This document shows, piece by piece, positions 31,049 to 39,552 of a stretch of 64,000 bases of DNA. The DNA comes from a virus. Below the pieces are notes generated by a model that worked only from the letters and a program-made list of their open reading frames with translations, did not search any database and had not been told where the DNA came from. The stretch's first letter is position 1. The number at the start of each line of letters is the position of its first letter. The stretch covers positions 1 to 64,000 of IMG/VR virus record IMGVR_UViG_3300036832_000330; one strand, 5' to 3'. A program made the translations under genes and the position numbers.

Positions 31049-31882
31049 TCATGTGACCGGAGCGGTCCATGAGGTAGCCCAAGTCTGTGATCCCACTAGA
31101 CCATCTACGGTCAAGCCCTTCTCGGATTGGAAGCTGCGGGCCACGCTGTATGACTGATCACCGAAGTCACCGTCCACGCTTATGGCCCATCCTCTGTGCG
31201 CCATCTGCTGTTGCCAGGTGCGGACGTTCGTGCTATCCACGCCACCGTAATGGCCGGAATGACAATATGGGCTGGGGTCCGGTCGCCCCAGGTAGTGACC
31301 CGCCGGATAGGGAAAGGGTGGGGCTTTACCTGCCGGGGGAGGCGTGGGCGTAGGTCCGGGTGATGGTGCTGGTTGCCCCCCGGCCATGGCGATGACCTCG
31401 TCCATGGGGAAGCCACTCCCGCAATCGACGTGCCCGCCCCCCCAGCTACCGAGATCGATGTGCTGGCATACACCCCGTCCATTGGACTGGGCCTGCTGGG
31501 CGTTCAGCTTGGTCAATGGGATGCCGAAAGCAGCACTCTCCTCACGTAGCCAGGACGCCACGTTGGAGAGCATGTTGGGGTGCCTGTGCCACTCGGCGCT
31601 GTCCCAGGCGGCAAACGCACAGATTTCTGCCTGACAGGCCACTGGATTAGCATTGCTCGCGGTCCAGGCTTTATCACCACGTTTTACGTAGACGCCGATA
31701 GTGCCCAAAGTGTCGTCTATGCCAGCATGGCTGGAGACACCGCTTGAAGAAGACGCAAAATAGTTACCCAACGACTGGTACGTCCTCGATCCCTCAGCCG
31801 TATGCAGCACCAGGAGGCGCACACCGGCCCCGCCCCGGCTGGAGTAGTTCGGACTGGGGATAGCAACACGGTTCAGCGCCAT
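31049..31882 (-). CDS. endolysin (amidase_2 plus peptidoglycan-binding domain)
   Basis: 277 residues. Amidase: LLVLHTAEGSRTYQSLGNYF with His27, later QHIDLGSWGGGHVDCGSGFP holding the second His and Cys zinc ligands. A Pro-rich linker PAPSPGPTPTPPP precedes a C-terminal domain, NVRTWQQQMAHRGWAISVDG.FG.QSYSVARSFQSEKGLTVDG, matching the PG_binding_1 fold. N-acetylmuramoyl-L-alanine amidase that degrades the host wall. Confidence 0.92.
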   Translation of the reverse strand: MALNRVAIPSPNYSSRGGAGVRLLVLHTAEGSRTYQSLGNYFASSSSGVSSHAGIDDTLGTIGVYVKRGDKAWTASNANPVACQAEICAFAAWDSAEWHRHPNMLSNVASWLREESAAFGIPLTKLNAQQAQSNGRGVCQHIDLGSWGGGHVDCGSGFPMDEVIAMAGGQPAPSPGPTPTPPPAGKAPPFPYPAGHYLGRPDPSPYCHSGHYGGVDSTNVRTWQQQMAHRGWAISVDGDFGDQSYSVARSFQSEKGLTVDGLVGSQTWATSWTAPVT

Positions 31883-32028
31883 CTACGATCCTCCTCATCG
31901 TCCAGGGGAGTCTTGGCATGATCGTGGATTGGTTCCTTGTTCGGCTCTTCCGCGGGATCGGGCCATAGGACACCGACGCTCTCGTGGAAATTCTCGGGAT
32001 CTGGATCCCGCGATCGATCTCTTTCCAT
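31873..32028 (-). CDS. small acidic hypothetical protein
   Basis: 51 residues starting MERDRSRDPDPENFHESVGV and ending DEEDRRWR, rich in Asp, Glu and Arg. The stop lies 10 bases inside the endolysin start. No domain recognised. Confidence 0.5.
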   Translation of the reverse strand: MERDRSRDPDPENFHESVGVLWPDPAEEPNKEPIHDHAKTPLDDEEDRRWR

Positions 32029-32035
32029 GTAGCTC

Positions 32036-32215
32036 CTAGTTGATCTGTTCGCCTGTGGTGGGGTTGAACTCGCTGGCAGGGTCTTCGGTGCCGGGAGGAA
32101 CGTCCTCTTCCGGCTCTGGGGTCTCCTCTTCCGGCTCTGGGGTCACCTCAGCAGACTTCTCTGTCTCGGTGTCGGGGCCTTCACCCTCAGGCGTTGGCTC
32201 TTCAGTGGTGGACAT
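32036..32215 (-). CDS. small acidic repeat protein
   Basis: 59 residues starting MSTTEEPTPEGEGPDTETEK; a duplicated TPEPEEE/TPEPEED repeat (also visible at DNA level) precedes EFNPTTGEQIN. Probably disordered. A DNA-mimic or linker role is possible, but nothing specific can be said. Confidence 0.5.
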   Translation of the reverse strand: MSTTEEPTPEGEGPDTETEKSAEVTPEPEEETPEPEEDVPPGTEDPASEFNPTTGEQIN

Positions 32216-32256
32216 GGTCTAAAGGTAGTTCTCGACTGGTCGACGCTCGGCGTCAA

Positions 32257-33060
32257 CTAGTTCGCCCACAGTTCGGCGTAGATCGTCATGGCACCAGCAG
32301 ACACAGGCGTGTACTGGTAAAGAGCGACCCTCTCTCCTGGCCGGATGGCAGGAGCTTCGGTGCTACGGATGTACTGACCGGAGAAGGTGCCCCCACCGCT
32401 CACCTGTGACCCACAAACGACGTTGTTCGCGCTGTCATAAACCATCACGTAGATCTGCCCACCGGTCTCGTTGGCAGTGCAGTTCTCCCGATAGGTGAAG
32501 ATGACCGAGTGCAGGTTGCCGTCGTTGGGGGCGGTCCAGGTCACGATGTCCTGGGTTCCGTTGACGAGGGCCACGCCACTCGCTCCGGTAGAGGCGACAC
32601 GCTGTAAGCCGGCAGCCGTCCCCGCAGGACCGGTCGCTCCAGTCGGACCAAGTGGCCCCTGTGCCCCGGTAGGTCCGACCTGACCCTGCACCCCTTGAGG
32701 CCCCAAAGGACCGGGTATTCCCTGGACGCCCTGAGGTCCGACCGCGATGTCCAGGGCCATCCAGCCCTGGATCGAGTCGTAGAACCAGACCACAGGCGGG
32801 GTGCCTACCAGCCACACCATGCCGGCCTGAGCCGGCGTAGGAACAGCGGGTAGGTGGGTGTTGTCAGCGACTGATCCGGCGACGAGGAAGCCGCCTGGAG
32901 GCCCCTGTGGCCCGCTGGGACCGACTGGGCCGGCGGGACCGGTTGGCCCCTGCATCCCACCTGGACCCTGTGGCCCTGGTTTGCCTGGAGGCCCAGGTAG
33001 TCCTGGGACAGTGATCTCGATCACGTCCGCAGTCGGCCCGGTGACCGTGATGTCACTCAT
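32257..33060 (-). CDS. collagen-like tail fibre or appendage protein
   Basis: 267 residues. Short N-terminus ([20 protein letters not shown]), two collagen-like Gly-x-Y blocks separated by [20 protein letters not shown], and a C-terminal beta-sandwich ([20 protein letters not shown]....[18 protein letters not shown]). This order fits a trimeric appendage with a host-contact head. It is encoded on the inverted block, far from the other fibre genes. Confidence 0.65.
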   Translation of the reverse strand: MSDITVTGPTADVIEITVPGLPGPPGKPGPQGPGGMQGPTGPAGPVGPSGPQGPPGGFLVAGSVADNTHLPAVPTPAQAGMVWLVGTPPVVWFYDSIQGWMALDIAVGPQGVQGIPGPLGPQGVQGQVGPTGAQGPLGPTGATGPAGTAAGLQRVASTGASGVALVNGTQDIVTWTAPNDGNLHSVIFTYRENCTANETGGQIYVMVYDSANNVVCGSQVSGGGTFSGQYIRSTEAPAIRPGERVALYQYTPVSAGAMTIYAELWAN

Positions 33061-33505
33061 AGCTGCCTCGCTCTCCGATGGTGAGGGCCAGGTTGGTGTT
33101 GGGCTTGGCCGGCTGGGTGATGTTCGGGTCCACGTTGAAGAAGCCGCGCATGATGCGGTCCTGCACTCCGCTGGCGGTGTAGGTGGCGAAGAGGTCATAC
33201 AGGTACGACCGGCCAATGCCCCAGAACCCGACAGCCTGGACGGCCCCTGGATAGTTGCCCTGGGCGAAGTAGGTCAGCGAGTCTTCCTGGCTGATGTGGA
33301 GTGCAATGGTGGCCCCGTCCTCCAGGATGGTGCAGCGGCTGGAGGCGGCGTCGAGGCGCATGACCAGTACCCAGTTGGTGTTGCGGATCTCCATGACCGC
33401 GTCGCTCAGTGGCACCAGTTGCGCCGTTTGGGAGTCTCTGATCGCCACGGTTCTTTGCCAGTCGGCCCAGGCGTCGAGATAGAGGTCGTATTGAGCTAGT
33501 GCCAT
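33053..33505 (-). CDS. LtfC-like beta-sandwich protein
   Basis: 150 residues starting [20 protein letters not shown]. An extended beta pattern ([59 protein letters not shown], then [12 protein letters not shown]) resembles the LtfC/p132 beta-sandwich domain of actinophage tails. Likely a neck or tail structural protein. Confidence 0.55.
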   Translation of the reverse strand: MALAQYDLYLDAWADWQRTVAIRDSQTAQLVPLSDAVMEIRNTNWVLVMRLDAASSRCTILEDGATIALHISQEDSLTYFAQGNYPGAVQAVGFWGIGRSYLYDLFATYTASGVQDRIMRGFFNVDPNITQPAKPNTNLALTIGERGSYE

Positions 33506-33506
33506 A

Positions 33507-34013
33507 TCACCACGTCATGGTCTGTACGAAGAAGTCCTGCTGCTGGGTGTCGTTGACCACCTCTTCGGCCTTGATCTGCTCGCCCAGCGCAGAGATGGTC
33601 ATATAAGTGCCGTGGACGAAGCCTTGTTTTTCATACTTCGTCACCTTGTAGACGATGTTGTCGTAGCTGAACCGATCACGAAAATGGTTGGCGGTGTTGA
33701 GCGGGCTGATGCGAAAGCGGTCCATAGCCGCCGTCACCTGGAACACGATGCTGGCGGTGGAGAGGACGTAGAAGCCCTCGTCGGTCTCCAAGGGGTCATC
33801 CTGGCGGAAGTCGACAAACATGACGGGTAGTACCACGGGTGGGTACCAGGCGCGGCTCGGTCCCTCGTCGTAGACCTGATGCTTGGTCGAGGCCATGGGG
33901 TCGTACTCAGCCCACAGGACGGCCTCGCCCCAGTATCGCTGGTAGTTCCGCATGACCTCGTTCATGCGGATGATCTGATCCTTCTGGTACCAGGCCGGCG
34001 TGTAGAGAGGCAT
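33507..34013 (-). CDS. putative head-tail neck protein
   Basis: 168 residues starting MPLYTPAWYQKDQIIRMNEV. Includes VLWAEYDPMASTKHQVYDEG, PPVVLPVMFVDFRQDDPLET, ASIVFQVTAAMDRFRI and VYKVTKYEKQGFVHGTYMTI, mixed alpha/beta with barrel-like strands. It lies with connector-type genes; similarity to known neck proteins cannot be confirmed by eye. Confidence 0.5.
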   Translation of the reverse strand: MPLYTPAWYQKDQIIRMNEVMRNYQRYWGEAVLWAEYDPMASTKHQVYDEGPSRAWYPPVVLPVMFVDFRQDDPLETDEGFYVLSTASIVFQVTAAMDRFRISPLNTANHFRDRFSYDNIVYKVTKYEKQGFVHGTYMTISALGEQIKAEEVVNDTQQQDFFVQTMTW

Positions 34014-34654
34014 CAGAACAGCTTCCCTTGTGCTGACTTTGGCTTGAGCTTGGCTTTGCGCTTCTTGTCGGCTGCCGCCCTCTGAGCTAGCTCCTCCCGC
34101 TGATAGGGGTGGAAGCCGTAGTGGACGTTCTCCCAGATGGGAGGTTCATGAGCAGGCTTGCCTAGTGGGGCGTGTACCTCTTCGGTGCGGTAGTTGGCCC
34201 AGACATCAGGCTTGAGGTCTGGTCGCACCCGGTTGGAGAAGCGTTCGCCGGCCTCAGAGCGTTCGGGTGAGTGGATGGGCACGGTCTCCTGGCCGAAGTT
34301 CCAGTAGTGCGCTGAATGAAATAGCGCGCCGGCCAGGCCCCTGGCTCTGGCATCTCCCTCTTTGGTGTGCCCGGTGGCGAGGTTCTCCACCATGGTGACT
34401 TCACCAGGGGTACCGGACCCTTTCCTGGCCCAGGACAACTCTGCCGCCACTGAGGGGTACTTCGGGTGCGATACGTCGACCGCAGCCAGGTGATGCTCGT
34501 GCGGTGACTGCTGCATATCGAGCATGTAGCCGTGGGCTATGGGACCGGCCCAGGGGTGGGCCAGGTGTTCCATGCCAGGCAGGGCTAGTTGGTGCGGGTT
34601 GATCTCGCGCTTGGTGCCGGCGAACTGCTCAGGGTTGAGGGCCTCGTGACTCAT
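34013..34654 (-). CDS. MSHEALN-tag protein, possible GNAT-like domain
   Basis: 213 residues. The N-terminus MSHEALNPEQFAGTKREINP shares MSHEALN.EQF with the next gene upstream. The middle has AHGYMLDMQQSPHEHHLAAV, VTMVENLATGHTKEGDARAR and GLAGALFHSAHYWNFGQETV, a layout compatible with a small transferase-like fold. C-terminus SAQGKLF, a clamp-binding-like end. It may be a virion-associated or injected protein. Confidence 0.55.
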   Translation of the reverse strand: MSHEALNPEQFAGTKREINPHQLALPGMEHLAHPWAGPIAHGYMLDMQQSPHEHHLAAVDVSHPKYPSVAAELSWARKGSGTPGEVTMVENLATGHTKEGDARARGLAGALFHSAHYWNFGQETVPIHSPERSEAGERFSNRVRPDLKPDVWANYRTEEVHAPLGKPAHEPPIWENVHYGFHPYQREELAQRAAADKKRKAKLKPKSAQGKLF

Positions 34655-35256
34655 CGAGCCAACCTGTGCGCCACAGTGCGGTGATGACCCTCAGCGAGCC
34701 AGGTCTTGCCTCCATGCTCGTAGGTTTCTGGCTCGTAAGGCACGCTTTCACCGGGGTAGTCCGGGTCATGTCGCGGTACATCACCCTGGGCGTACTCCCG
34801 CAGGGTGGGCAAGTGGAGGTGGGCCTGGGATGTCCAGACTTCGCCATGTGGATAGCCACGGCTCTCCCCGTACCCCTCAGCGGCACCGACGAGGTGGGGG
34901 GCAGCTACGAGGGGATCGGTATAAGGCTTGTGGGCCTCAGGGTTACGACTGGTCTGGCGAATATCAGCCTGGGCGAAGACATGCTTGGCAACTCGGCCTC
35001 GGATCACATCAGGAGCTTCTTCACCACCCAGGGAGGGATGTACCCCTAGCAACTGGGCGACATTCTCAGGCTCTTCCTGGAAATCCCGCCAGGGGCGAGG
35101 GTCACCTCTACGTGCTGCTGTCTGCGCTCGCCCCAGACGAGCTTGGTTCTCAGGATCGAGCTTGGGCCGGTTGGCTGCGATGTGTTCTTGCACGCCTGTG
35201 GTGATGCGGTTCTTCCACTGCTCAAACTGCTCGTCGTTGAGAGCTTCGTGGCTCAC
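34651..35256 (-). CDS. MSHEALN-tag protein with ParB-like EGHHR end
   Basis: 201 residues from a GTG. N-terminus MSHEALNDEQFEQWKNRITT, nearly identical to its neighbour over 11 residues. The C-terminus is GGKTWLAEGHHRTVAHRLAR, the DGHHR box found in ParB-type nuclease domains. The shared leader suggests a common destination or partner for the two proteins. ATGA coupled. Confidence 0.6.
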   Translation of the reverse strand: MSHEALNDEQFEQWKNRITTGVQEHIAANRPKLDPENQARLGRAQTAARRGDPRPWRDFQEEPENVAQLLGVHPSLGGEEAPDVIRGRVAKHVFAQADIRQTSRNPEAHKPYTDPLVAAPHLVGAAEGYGESRGYPHGEVWTSQAHLHLPTLREYAQGDVPRHDPDYPGESVPYEPETYEHGGKTWLAEGHHRTVAHRLAR

Positions 35257-35257
35257 G

Positions 35258-36370
35258 TCACCACCAGCCGACCCAGCCTGTATTGATGGTGGTGTAGGCC
35301 CAGTAGTACCCGTAGCCGGTGGTGGGGTCCACGTCCCTGGTGGGGTCGATATTGGTGCTGGGCTGGAGGGCCACGTAGCGACGGTTCTGGTAGTCGATGA
35401 GATCCTGGGGTTGGTAGGTGTGTGTGGAGTTCCACAGGCCCTGGTAGCTGTACATCTTCTGGGTCACATCGATCTGTGGCATCTCCCGCTGGGGCCAGGT
35501 CAGGTCGTCGTACTCCTTGGACCGGTAGATGGGCACCAGCCGCTTGGTGGTGCGCGACACCCGCCGCAGCCTCGATTGGGTGATGCGGTACAGGCCCACG
35601 CCCAGGGCGCTCGACAGTGCCATGTACTGGCCGTTGAGCCGGTCGATCATCTGGGTGATCTGATTGAAGGTCTGGCTGATCGGGATGGTGACGCCGTCCG
35701 GTGTATGGACATCGTGCTGCTGGGCTACGCCAGTGGCGATGTCCCACAGGGCCATGACCGTGACCAGGATGGAGATGGGGTACTCCTCCACCTCAGTGAT
35801 CATCATGGGGGCCGGTGTCCCGTAGTCGATGGGCTGGCCGGTAGTACCCAGTGGAGGAGGTAGTACCGGGGGGTAGCCCTCATCGATCTCGCCGGCTGGG
35901 CTGGTGCCATAGGTGTGCTGCACATAGGCCGTGCGGACGTAGAGGTCAAGCTCGGCGGGCAGCAGGTCACGGTAGTAGGTGCCCTGGGCCACCAGGAGCA
36001 TGCCGATGGCGGGGGCCTGGGTGAAGACCAGGACGCCACCATGCTCGTCCAGGACGTAGTCGAAGCCCAGGTTGGCTGAGGTAGTACCTCCTGCCGTGGT
36101 GTCGGTCAAGACCACCTGGAGGTTGGACGATGACACGTTCTCGACGGGAAGCTCAAAGCGAAAGGCCACGCCAGAGCAGGTCTGCCGGCAGATGAAGGGC
36201 CGGGGCAGATCCCGAAGTCGGAGTCGCGCCATCTGGGCGATCCGCTGCGTCGAAGAGGGGCTGACCGGCGGGTAGGCCAGCCCCTGATCGGTGTCGGGGT
36301 ACTGCCCCGGCGATCCTGCCGTGATGTCATATGGGTTCGGAAGCCCGGAGACCGGCCCAGAGACTGACAC
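35258..36370 (-). CDS. putative structural protein with carbohydrate-binding-like C-terminus
   Basis: 370 residues, GTG start six bases after TAGCCT. The N-terminal region (RIAQMARLRLRDLPRPFICR) and middle (LDLYVRTAYVQHTYGTSPAG) look structural. The C-terminus YQGLWNSTHTYQPQDLIDYQ, NRRYVALQPSTNID....YYWAY has the W..ThtY..gD.V.Y....Y.A pattern of CBM5/12-like domains and phage fibres. Might be an adaptor or decoration protein; first gene of the inverted block. Confidence 0.55.
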   Translation of the reverse strand: MSVSGPVSGLPNPYDITAGSPGQYPDTDQGLAYPPVSPSSTQRIAQMARLRLRDLPRPFICRQTCSGVAFRFELPVENVSSSNLQVVLTDTTAGGTTSANLGFDYVLDEHGGVLVFTQAPAIGMLLVAQGTYYRDLLPAELDLYVRTAYVQHTYGTSPAGEIDEGYPPVLPPPLGTTGQPIDYGTPAPMMITEVEEYPISILVTVMALWDIATGVAQQHDVHTPDGVTIPISQTFNQITQMIDRLNGQYMALSSALGVGLYRITQSRLRRVSRTTKRLVPIYRSKEYDDLTWPQREMPQIDVTQKMYSYQGLWNSTHTYQPQDLIDYQNRRYVALQPSTNIDPTRDVDPTTGYGYYWAYTTINTGWVGWW

Positions 36371-36376
36371 ACACCC

Positions 36377-36423
36377 AGGCTAGGTCCGGGTGGTCAGGGG
36401 GGACGCGACACCCGGACCTAGCA
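36377..36423. promoter_or_regulatory. divergent promoter pair within a 14-bp inverted repeat
   Basis: GCTAGGTCCGGGTG (36,379-36,392) and CACCCGGACCTAGC (36,409-36,422) are perfect inverted repeats around a 16-base spacer containing GGTCAGGGGG-like sequence. On the minus strand CACCCGGACC-TAGCCT is followed by six bases and the GTG of the gene at 36,370. On the plus strand CACCCGGACC-TAGCAT faces the gene at 36,496. The same words occur at 20,627-20,667. Not a terminator, because both genes start here. The rest of the region to 36,495 shows only a leader. Confidence 0.55.
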
Positions 36424-36495
36424 TTGTGGCTATCCGGTCTGATTCCACCGGTCAGGTAGTACAGCTAGAAAATGCCCAGCCTTTTGTGAGGAAAA

Positions 36496-36912
36496 ATGCC
36501 TTCCTCGTCGTATAACTGCGTCAAAAAATCAGACGTGGCAAAGCTGGGAAAAGCTGTCTCTCAATACAAGAGGATCTCGGATTCCAAGACGGTCAGGAAG
36601 CAGGCGTCGAAAGCCGGCCAGCCGTTGCTGGAGCAGATGCAGGGTCTGATCCGGGGTGAACCCAGCCTGTCTGACTTCGGCCACATAGCCGACGCCATGC
36701 GGGTCTTCAGCCATGACGACAACGTCAGCGTCGGCTTGCCGGCGGATCACCCCCTGCTGCCCTCAGCCCAACAGATGCACAACGTCTTCCAGGTCAGCGA
36801 CGTGGCCTTCGACTTGGCCCAGCAGAGTGGTGAGGTGGAGGGGGCCTTCCATGACAACCTGGGCCTGCGGTCTCAGCCCTGGTGGCGACGCATGGTGGAG
36901 CAGATGCGATGA
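36496..36912 (+). CDS. putative neck or tail-completion protein
   Basis: 138 residues starting MPSSSYNCVKKSDVAKLGKA. Basic N-terminal helices (QYKRISDSKTVRKQASKAGQ) followed by an acidic C-terminal half. The N-terminal pattern is similar to small HK97-gp10-type neck proteins. First gene of the tail operon. Function inferred mainly from position before the sheath. Confidence 0.5.
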   Translation: MPSSSYNCVKKSDVAKLGKAVSQYKRISDSKTVRKQASKAGQPLLEQMQGLIRGEPSLSDFGHIADAMRVFSHDDNVSVGLPADHPLLPSAQQMHNVFQVSDVAFDLAQQSGEVEGAFHDNLGLRSQPWWRRMVEQMR

Positions 36913-36918
36913 CGATAA

Positions 36919-36932
36919 AGGAAGATCTTCCT
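36919..36932. repeat. 14-bp palindrome AGGAAGATCTTCCT
   Basis: Perfect 14-base palindrome between two tail genes, with the same GGAAGATCTTCC core as the 32-bp palindrome at 12,032-12,063. It lies about 20 bases before the next ATG and overlaps the position of a ribosome binding site (AAGGAAG), so it may also regulate translation. Confidence 0.6.
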
Positions 36933-36949
36933 ATATCGGGGGTGGTGTC

Positions 36950-37675
36950 ATGACCCTGACCAACCCGCCCAACGATGTCGTCCCCAACCCTCCCTTCCTG
37001 GGTCTTTATACCGAAGAGGACATGGGCCTGAAGACGCACCTCCAGGGCCTCTATGTCAGTGATCTGAACGCCCCCAACGAGACCCGCCAGGTACCGGTGT
37101 GGTTTCACAATCCCGAAAGGGAGGAGCGGAGGATCACCTATCCCAACATCACCATCAACTTCACCGGAGAGCGGATAGCTCACGAGCGCGAGCATCGGGG
37201 CTGGGTGGGGATCGGCTATCGGTACCTCCAGGGCGTCCCCTTCGTCCTGGGATCAGAGCAAACCCCGCCGTCCATGGAGTACCCCATCCCCATGGACTTC
37301 GACTACACCGTCACGGCCAGCGCCCGGATCAACCAGCACATCTCCCAGATCTCTGGCAGCTTGGCGATGAGCAAGCTCCATCCCCGCTTCGCCCAGATGG
37401 AGTGCCCCGGTGGCACGGTGCGGAGGATCACGGTCATGGGCGTGAGCCGCACCAATAGCATGGAGTCCGACAAGCGGCTCTTTCGCCAGATCTACCAGCT
37501 TCGGATCTCCACCGAGATCGAGGATGTTGTCACTGCGCTCGGCACCAGGGTGGCCTGTGTTGTCCTGAGCGTCTTGGGTCAGGTGAATGTGAAGCTAGAT
37601 GGCGGGTTGACGATCAGGGATATGCAGGGCGGCGTCCTGTGGGGTCCGCACACAATCACATCGGAGGAAGAATAA
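36950..37675 (+). CDS. virion structural protein upstream of sheath
   Basis: 241 residues starting MTLTNPPNDVVPNPPFLGLY. An extended beta-type sequence with repeated aromatic strands (VPVWFHNPEREERRITYPNI, WVGIGYRYLQGVPFVLG) and a conserved-looking QHISQISGSLAMSKLHPRFA. It overlaps nothing upstream; the sheath ATG follows its stop directly. Probably a tail-completion or head-tail joining protein. Confidence 0.6.
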   Translation: MTLTNPPNDVVPNPPFLGLYTEEDMGLKTHLQGLYVSDLNAPNETRQVPVWFHNPEREERRITYPNITINFTGERIAHEREHRGWVGIGYRYLQGVPFVLGSEQTPPSMEYPIPMDFDYTVTASARINQHISQISGSLAMSKLHPRFAQMECPGGTVRRITVMGVSRTNSMESDKRLFRQIYQLRISTEIEDVVTALGTRVACVVLSVLGQVNVKLDGGLTIRDMQGGVLWGPHTITSEEE

Positions 37676-39541
37676 ATGCCCACCTTGACCAGGCCGGGGG
37701 TTTACGTCGATGAGTCGTCGTTCCCCACCTACATCGGTGCCACTCCCGGCACAGCCGCGGCGTGCTTCGTCGGCCCGTGCCCTCGCGGCCCGTGCCAGGT
37801 GGGTCAGTCGGGTGGGGCCAACCTGCCTGTCGCCTATGGGGTGACACCGACGCGTGTCAACTCCTGGAGAGAGTTCACGGCCTGGTTCGGTGGCTTTGAG
37901 ACTGCCTATCCCCCCAGCCTCCTGCACTTAGCTGTCTATTGCTTCTTCTCTGCGGGCGGCACCAATGCCACGGTCATTCGATCCATTCGTCAGGACGCCT
38001 CTGGGCCAGTGGTGGCGAGCCACACCTTCAATGACTCCCAGACCGTAGCGCCCCGAACCGTGACTGATGGCGTGACGACGAGTACGTCGGCCACGGTAAC
38101 GTCAGCCACCGCCAACTTCACCACCAACGACATCGGCAGGACGATCTCGGGTGCCGGCATCCCTGCCAACAGCACGATCATCACGATCAACAGTGGCACC
38201 AGTGTCGTCATCTCCGCGAATGCCACGGCCACCGCTACCGCAGTCTCTCTGACTATCAGCGGCGGCGGCTTGCCTACCCTGGAGGTTGACGCAGCGAATC
38301 CAGGTGCGTGGGCCTCTGGTACGACCCAGAATCCCAACGGGGGACTGTGGATCGACATCCTGCCGGGAACCATCAGGGACTCCCACTCAAACATCATCAG
38401 CTTCACTATCCAAGTGAAGTATCAGGGCAATGGCCCCAACAATGTCGTAGAGCATTGGCCGGATCTATCCATGATCCCCGGTTCGACCAACCTGGGCCAG
38501 GCCAACTACGCCCCTGACATCATCAACAACCCCTACACCGGGTCGAAGTACATCCATCTGGTGGACAAGGGAAATGTGCCCACTCCCCCGGCTATACGCG
38601 ACTACACCTGGAACCCGTCCACCACCACCGCTTCGCAACAGTTGACCGGTGGCTCTGACGGCCAGCCCATCACCTTCCAGGATCAACTGTCTGCTCTCCA
38701 ACAACTGGATGCGTACCCGGAGCAGCCCTTCGTGATCAACATGCCGGGGCTGATCACCGGGTCGGACATCTCTAGCGTGGTGGGCTACGCCCAGACTCGT
38801 GGCGATAGCTTCGTGGTCATCGATTGCCCGCCGGCCTACAGCCCCAGCGCCATGGTCACCTTTGCCCAGGCTCTGTCGTCCAGTGCCCAGTGCGCCATCT
38901 ACTACCCCCAGGTGAAGATCTCCGACCCGTACTCGGCGGTGCCGGGAGTGACGCGCATGGTGGCACCGGGTGGCTTCGTGGTCGGTCAGTACATCGCCAC
39001 TGACGCCAGGCGGGGGGTGCAGAAGGCTCCCGCCGGCCTGGGCAACTCCCTCCTGGGGGCCTTCGGCGTGGAGACCATCCTCACCAACACTGACCAGGGC
39101 AACCTGACCCAGGCCAACGTCAACTGCATCATCTCGGTGCCTGGCGCAGGCGTGGTGATCTGGGGCGCTCGCACCCTGTCGCCTTACCTCGTCACCCGGT
39201 ACGTCCCCGTCGAGCGCACTCTGCTCTATCTCGCCACTGAGATGACGGCCATGACCAAGTTCGCGGTCTTTGAGCCGAACGACTGGGTGTTGTGGAACAT
39301 GATCACGTCGGTCCTCAGCCAGTTCTTGACCTCGTTCTGGCAGAGCGGTGGTCTGCGGGGGACGAGTATCTCGGAGGCGTTCTACGTCACCTGTGACAGC
39401 AGCGTCAATACGCCTCAGTCCATTCAGCAGGGCATCGTCAACGTCGAGGTCGGTGTGTCGCTCCAGTACCCCGCTGAGTTCGTCATCATCTCCATCGGCC
39501 AGTGGGCCGGTGGTCAGAGCGTCAGCGTCACCACTACCTGA
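37676..39541 (+). CDS. contractile tail sheath protein
   Basis: 621 residues. MPTLTRPGVYVDESSFP is the usual sheath N-terminus; FAVFEPNDWVLWNMITSVLS is the conserved C-terminal contraction domain, and the end VEVGVSLQYPAEFVIISIG is typical. Between residues about 105 and 205 there is a Thr/Ser/Val-rich insert (TTSTSATVTSATANFTT) resembling a surface Ig-like domain. Sheath proves a myovirus. Followed directly by the tube gene. Confidence 0.93.
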   Translation: MPTLTRPGVYVDESSFPTYIGATPGTAAACFVGPCPRGPCQVGQSGGANLPVAYGVTPTRVNSWREFTAWFGGFETAYPPSLLHLAVYCFFSAGGTNATVIRSIRQDASGPVVASHTFNDSQTVAPRTVTDGVTTSTSATVTSATANFTTNDIGRTISGAGIPANSTIITINSGTSVVISANATATATAVSLTISGGGLPTLEVDAANPGAWASGTTQNPNGGLWIDILPGTIRDSHSNIISFTIQVKYQGNGPNNVVEHWPDLSMIPGSTNLGQANYAPDIINNPYTGSKYIHLVDKGNVPTPPAIRDYTWNPSTTTASQQLTGGSDGQPITFQDQLSALQQLDAYPEQPFVINMPGLITGSDISSVVGYAQTRGDSFVVIDCPPAYSPSAMVTFAQALSSSAQCAIYYPQVKISDPYSAVPGVTRMVAPGGFVVGQYIATDARRGVQKAPAGLGNSLLGAFGVETILTNTDQGNLTQANVNCIISVPGAGVVIWGARTLSPYLVTRYVPVERTLLYLATEMTAMTKFAVFEPNDWVLWNMITSVLSQFLTSFWQSGGLRGTSISEAFYVTCDSSVNTPQSIQQGIVNVEVGVSLQYPAEFVIISIGQWAGGQSVSVTTT

Positions 39542-39552
39542 GAGGAGGACAC

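Noticed and set aside
36377-36423. Rho-independent terminator
   Set aside because: The inverted repeat lies between two genes that start away from each other and has no T-run; the promoter reading fits better.
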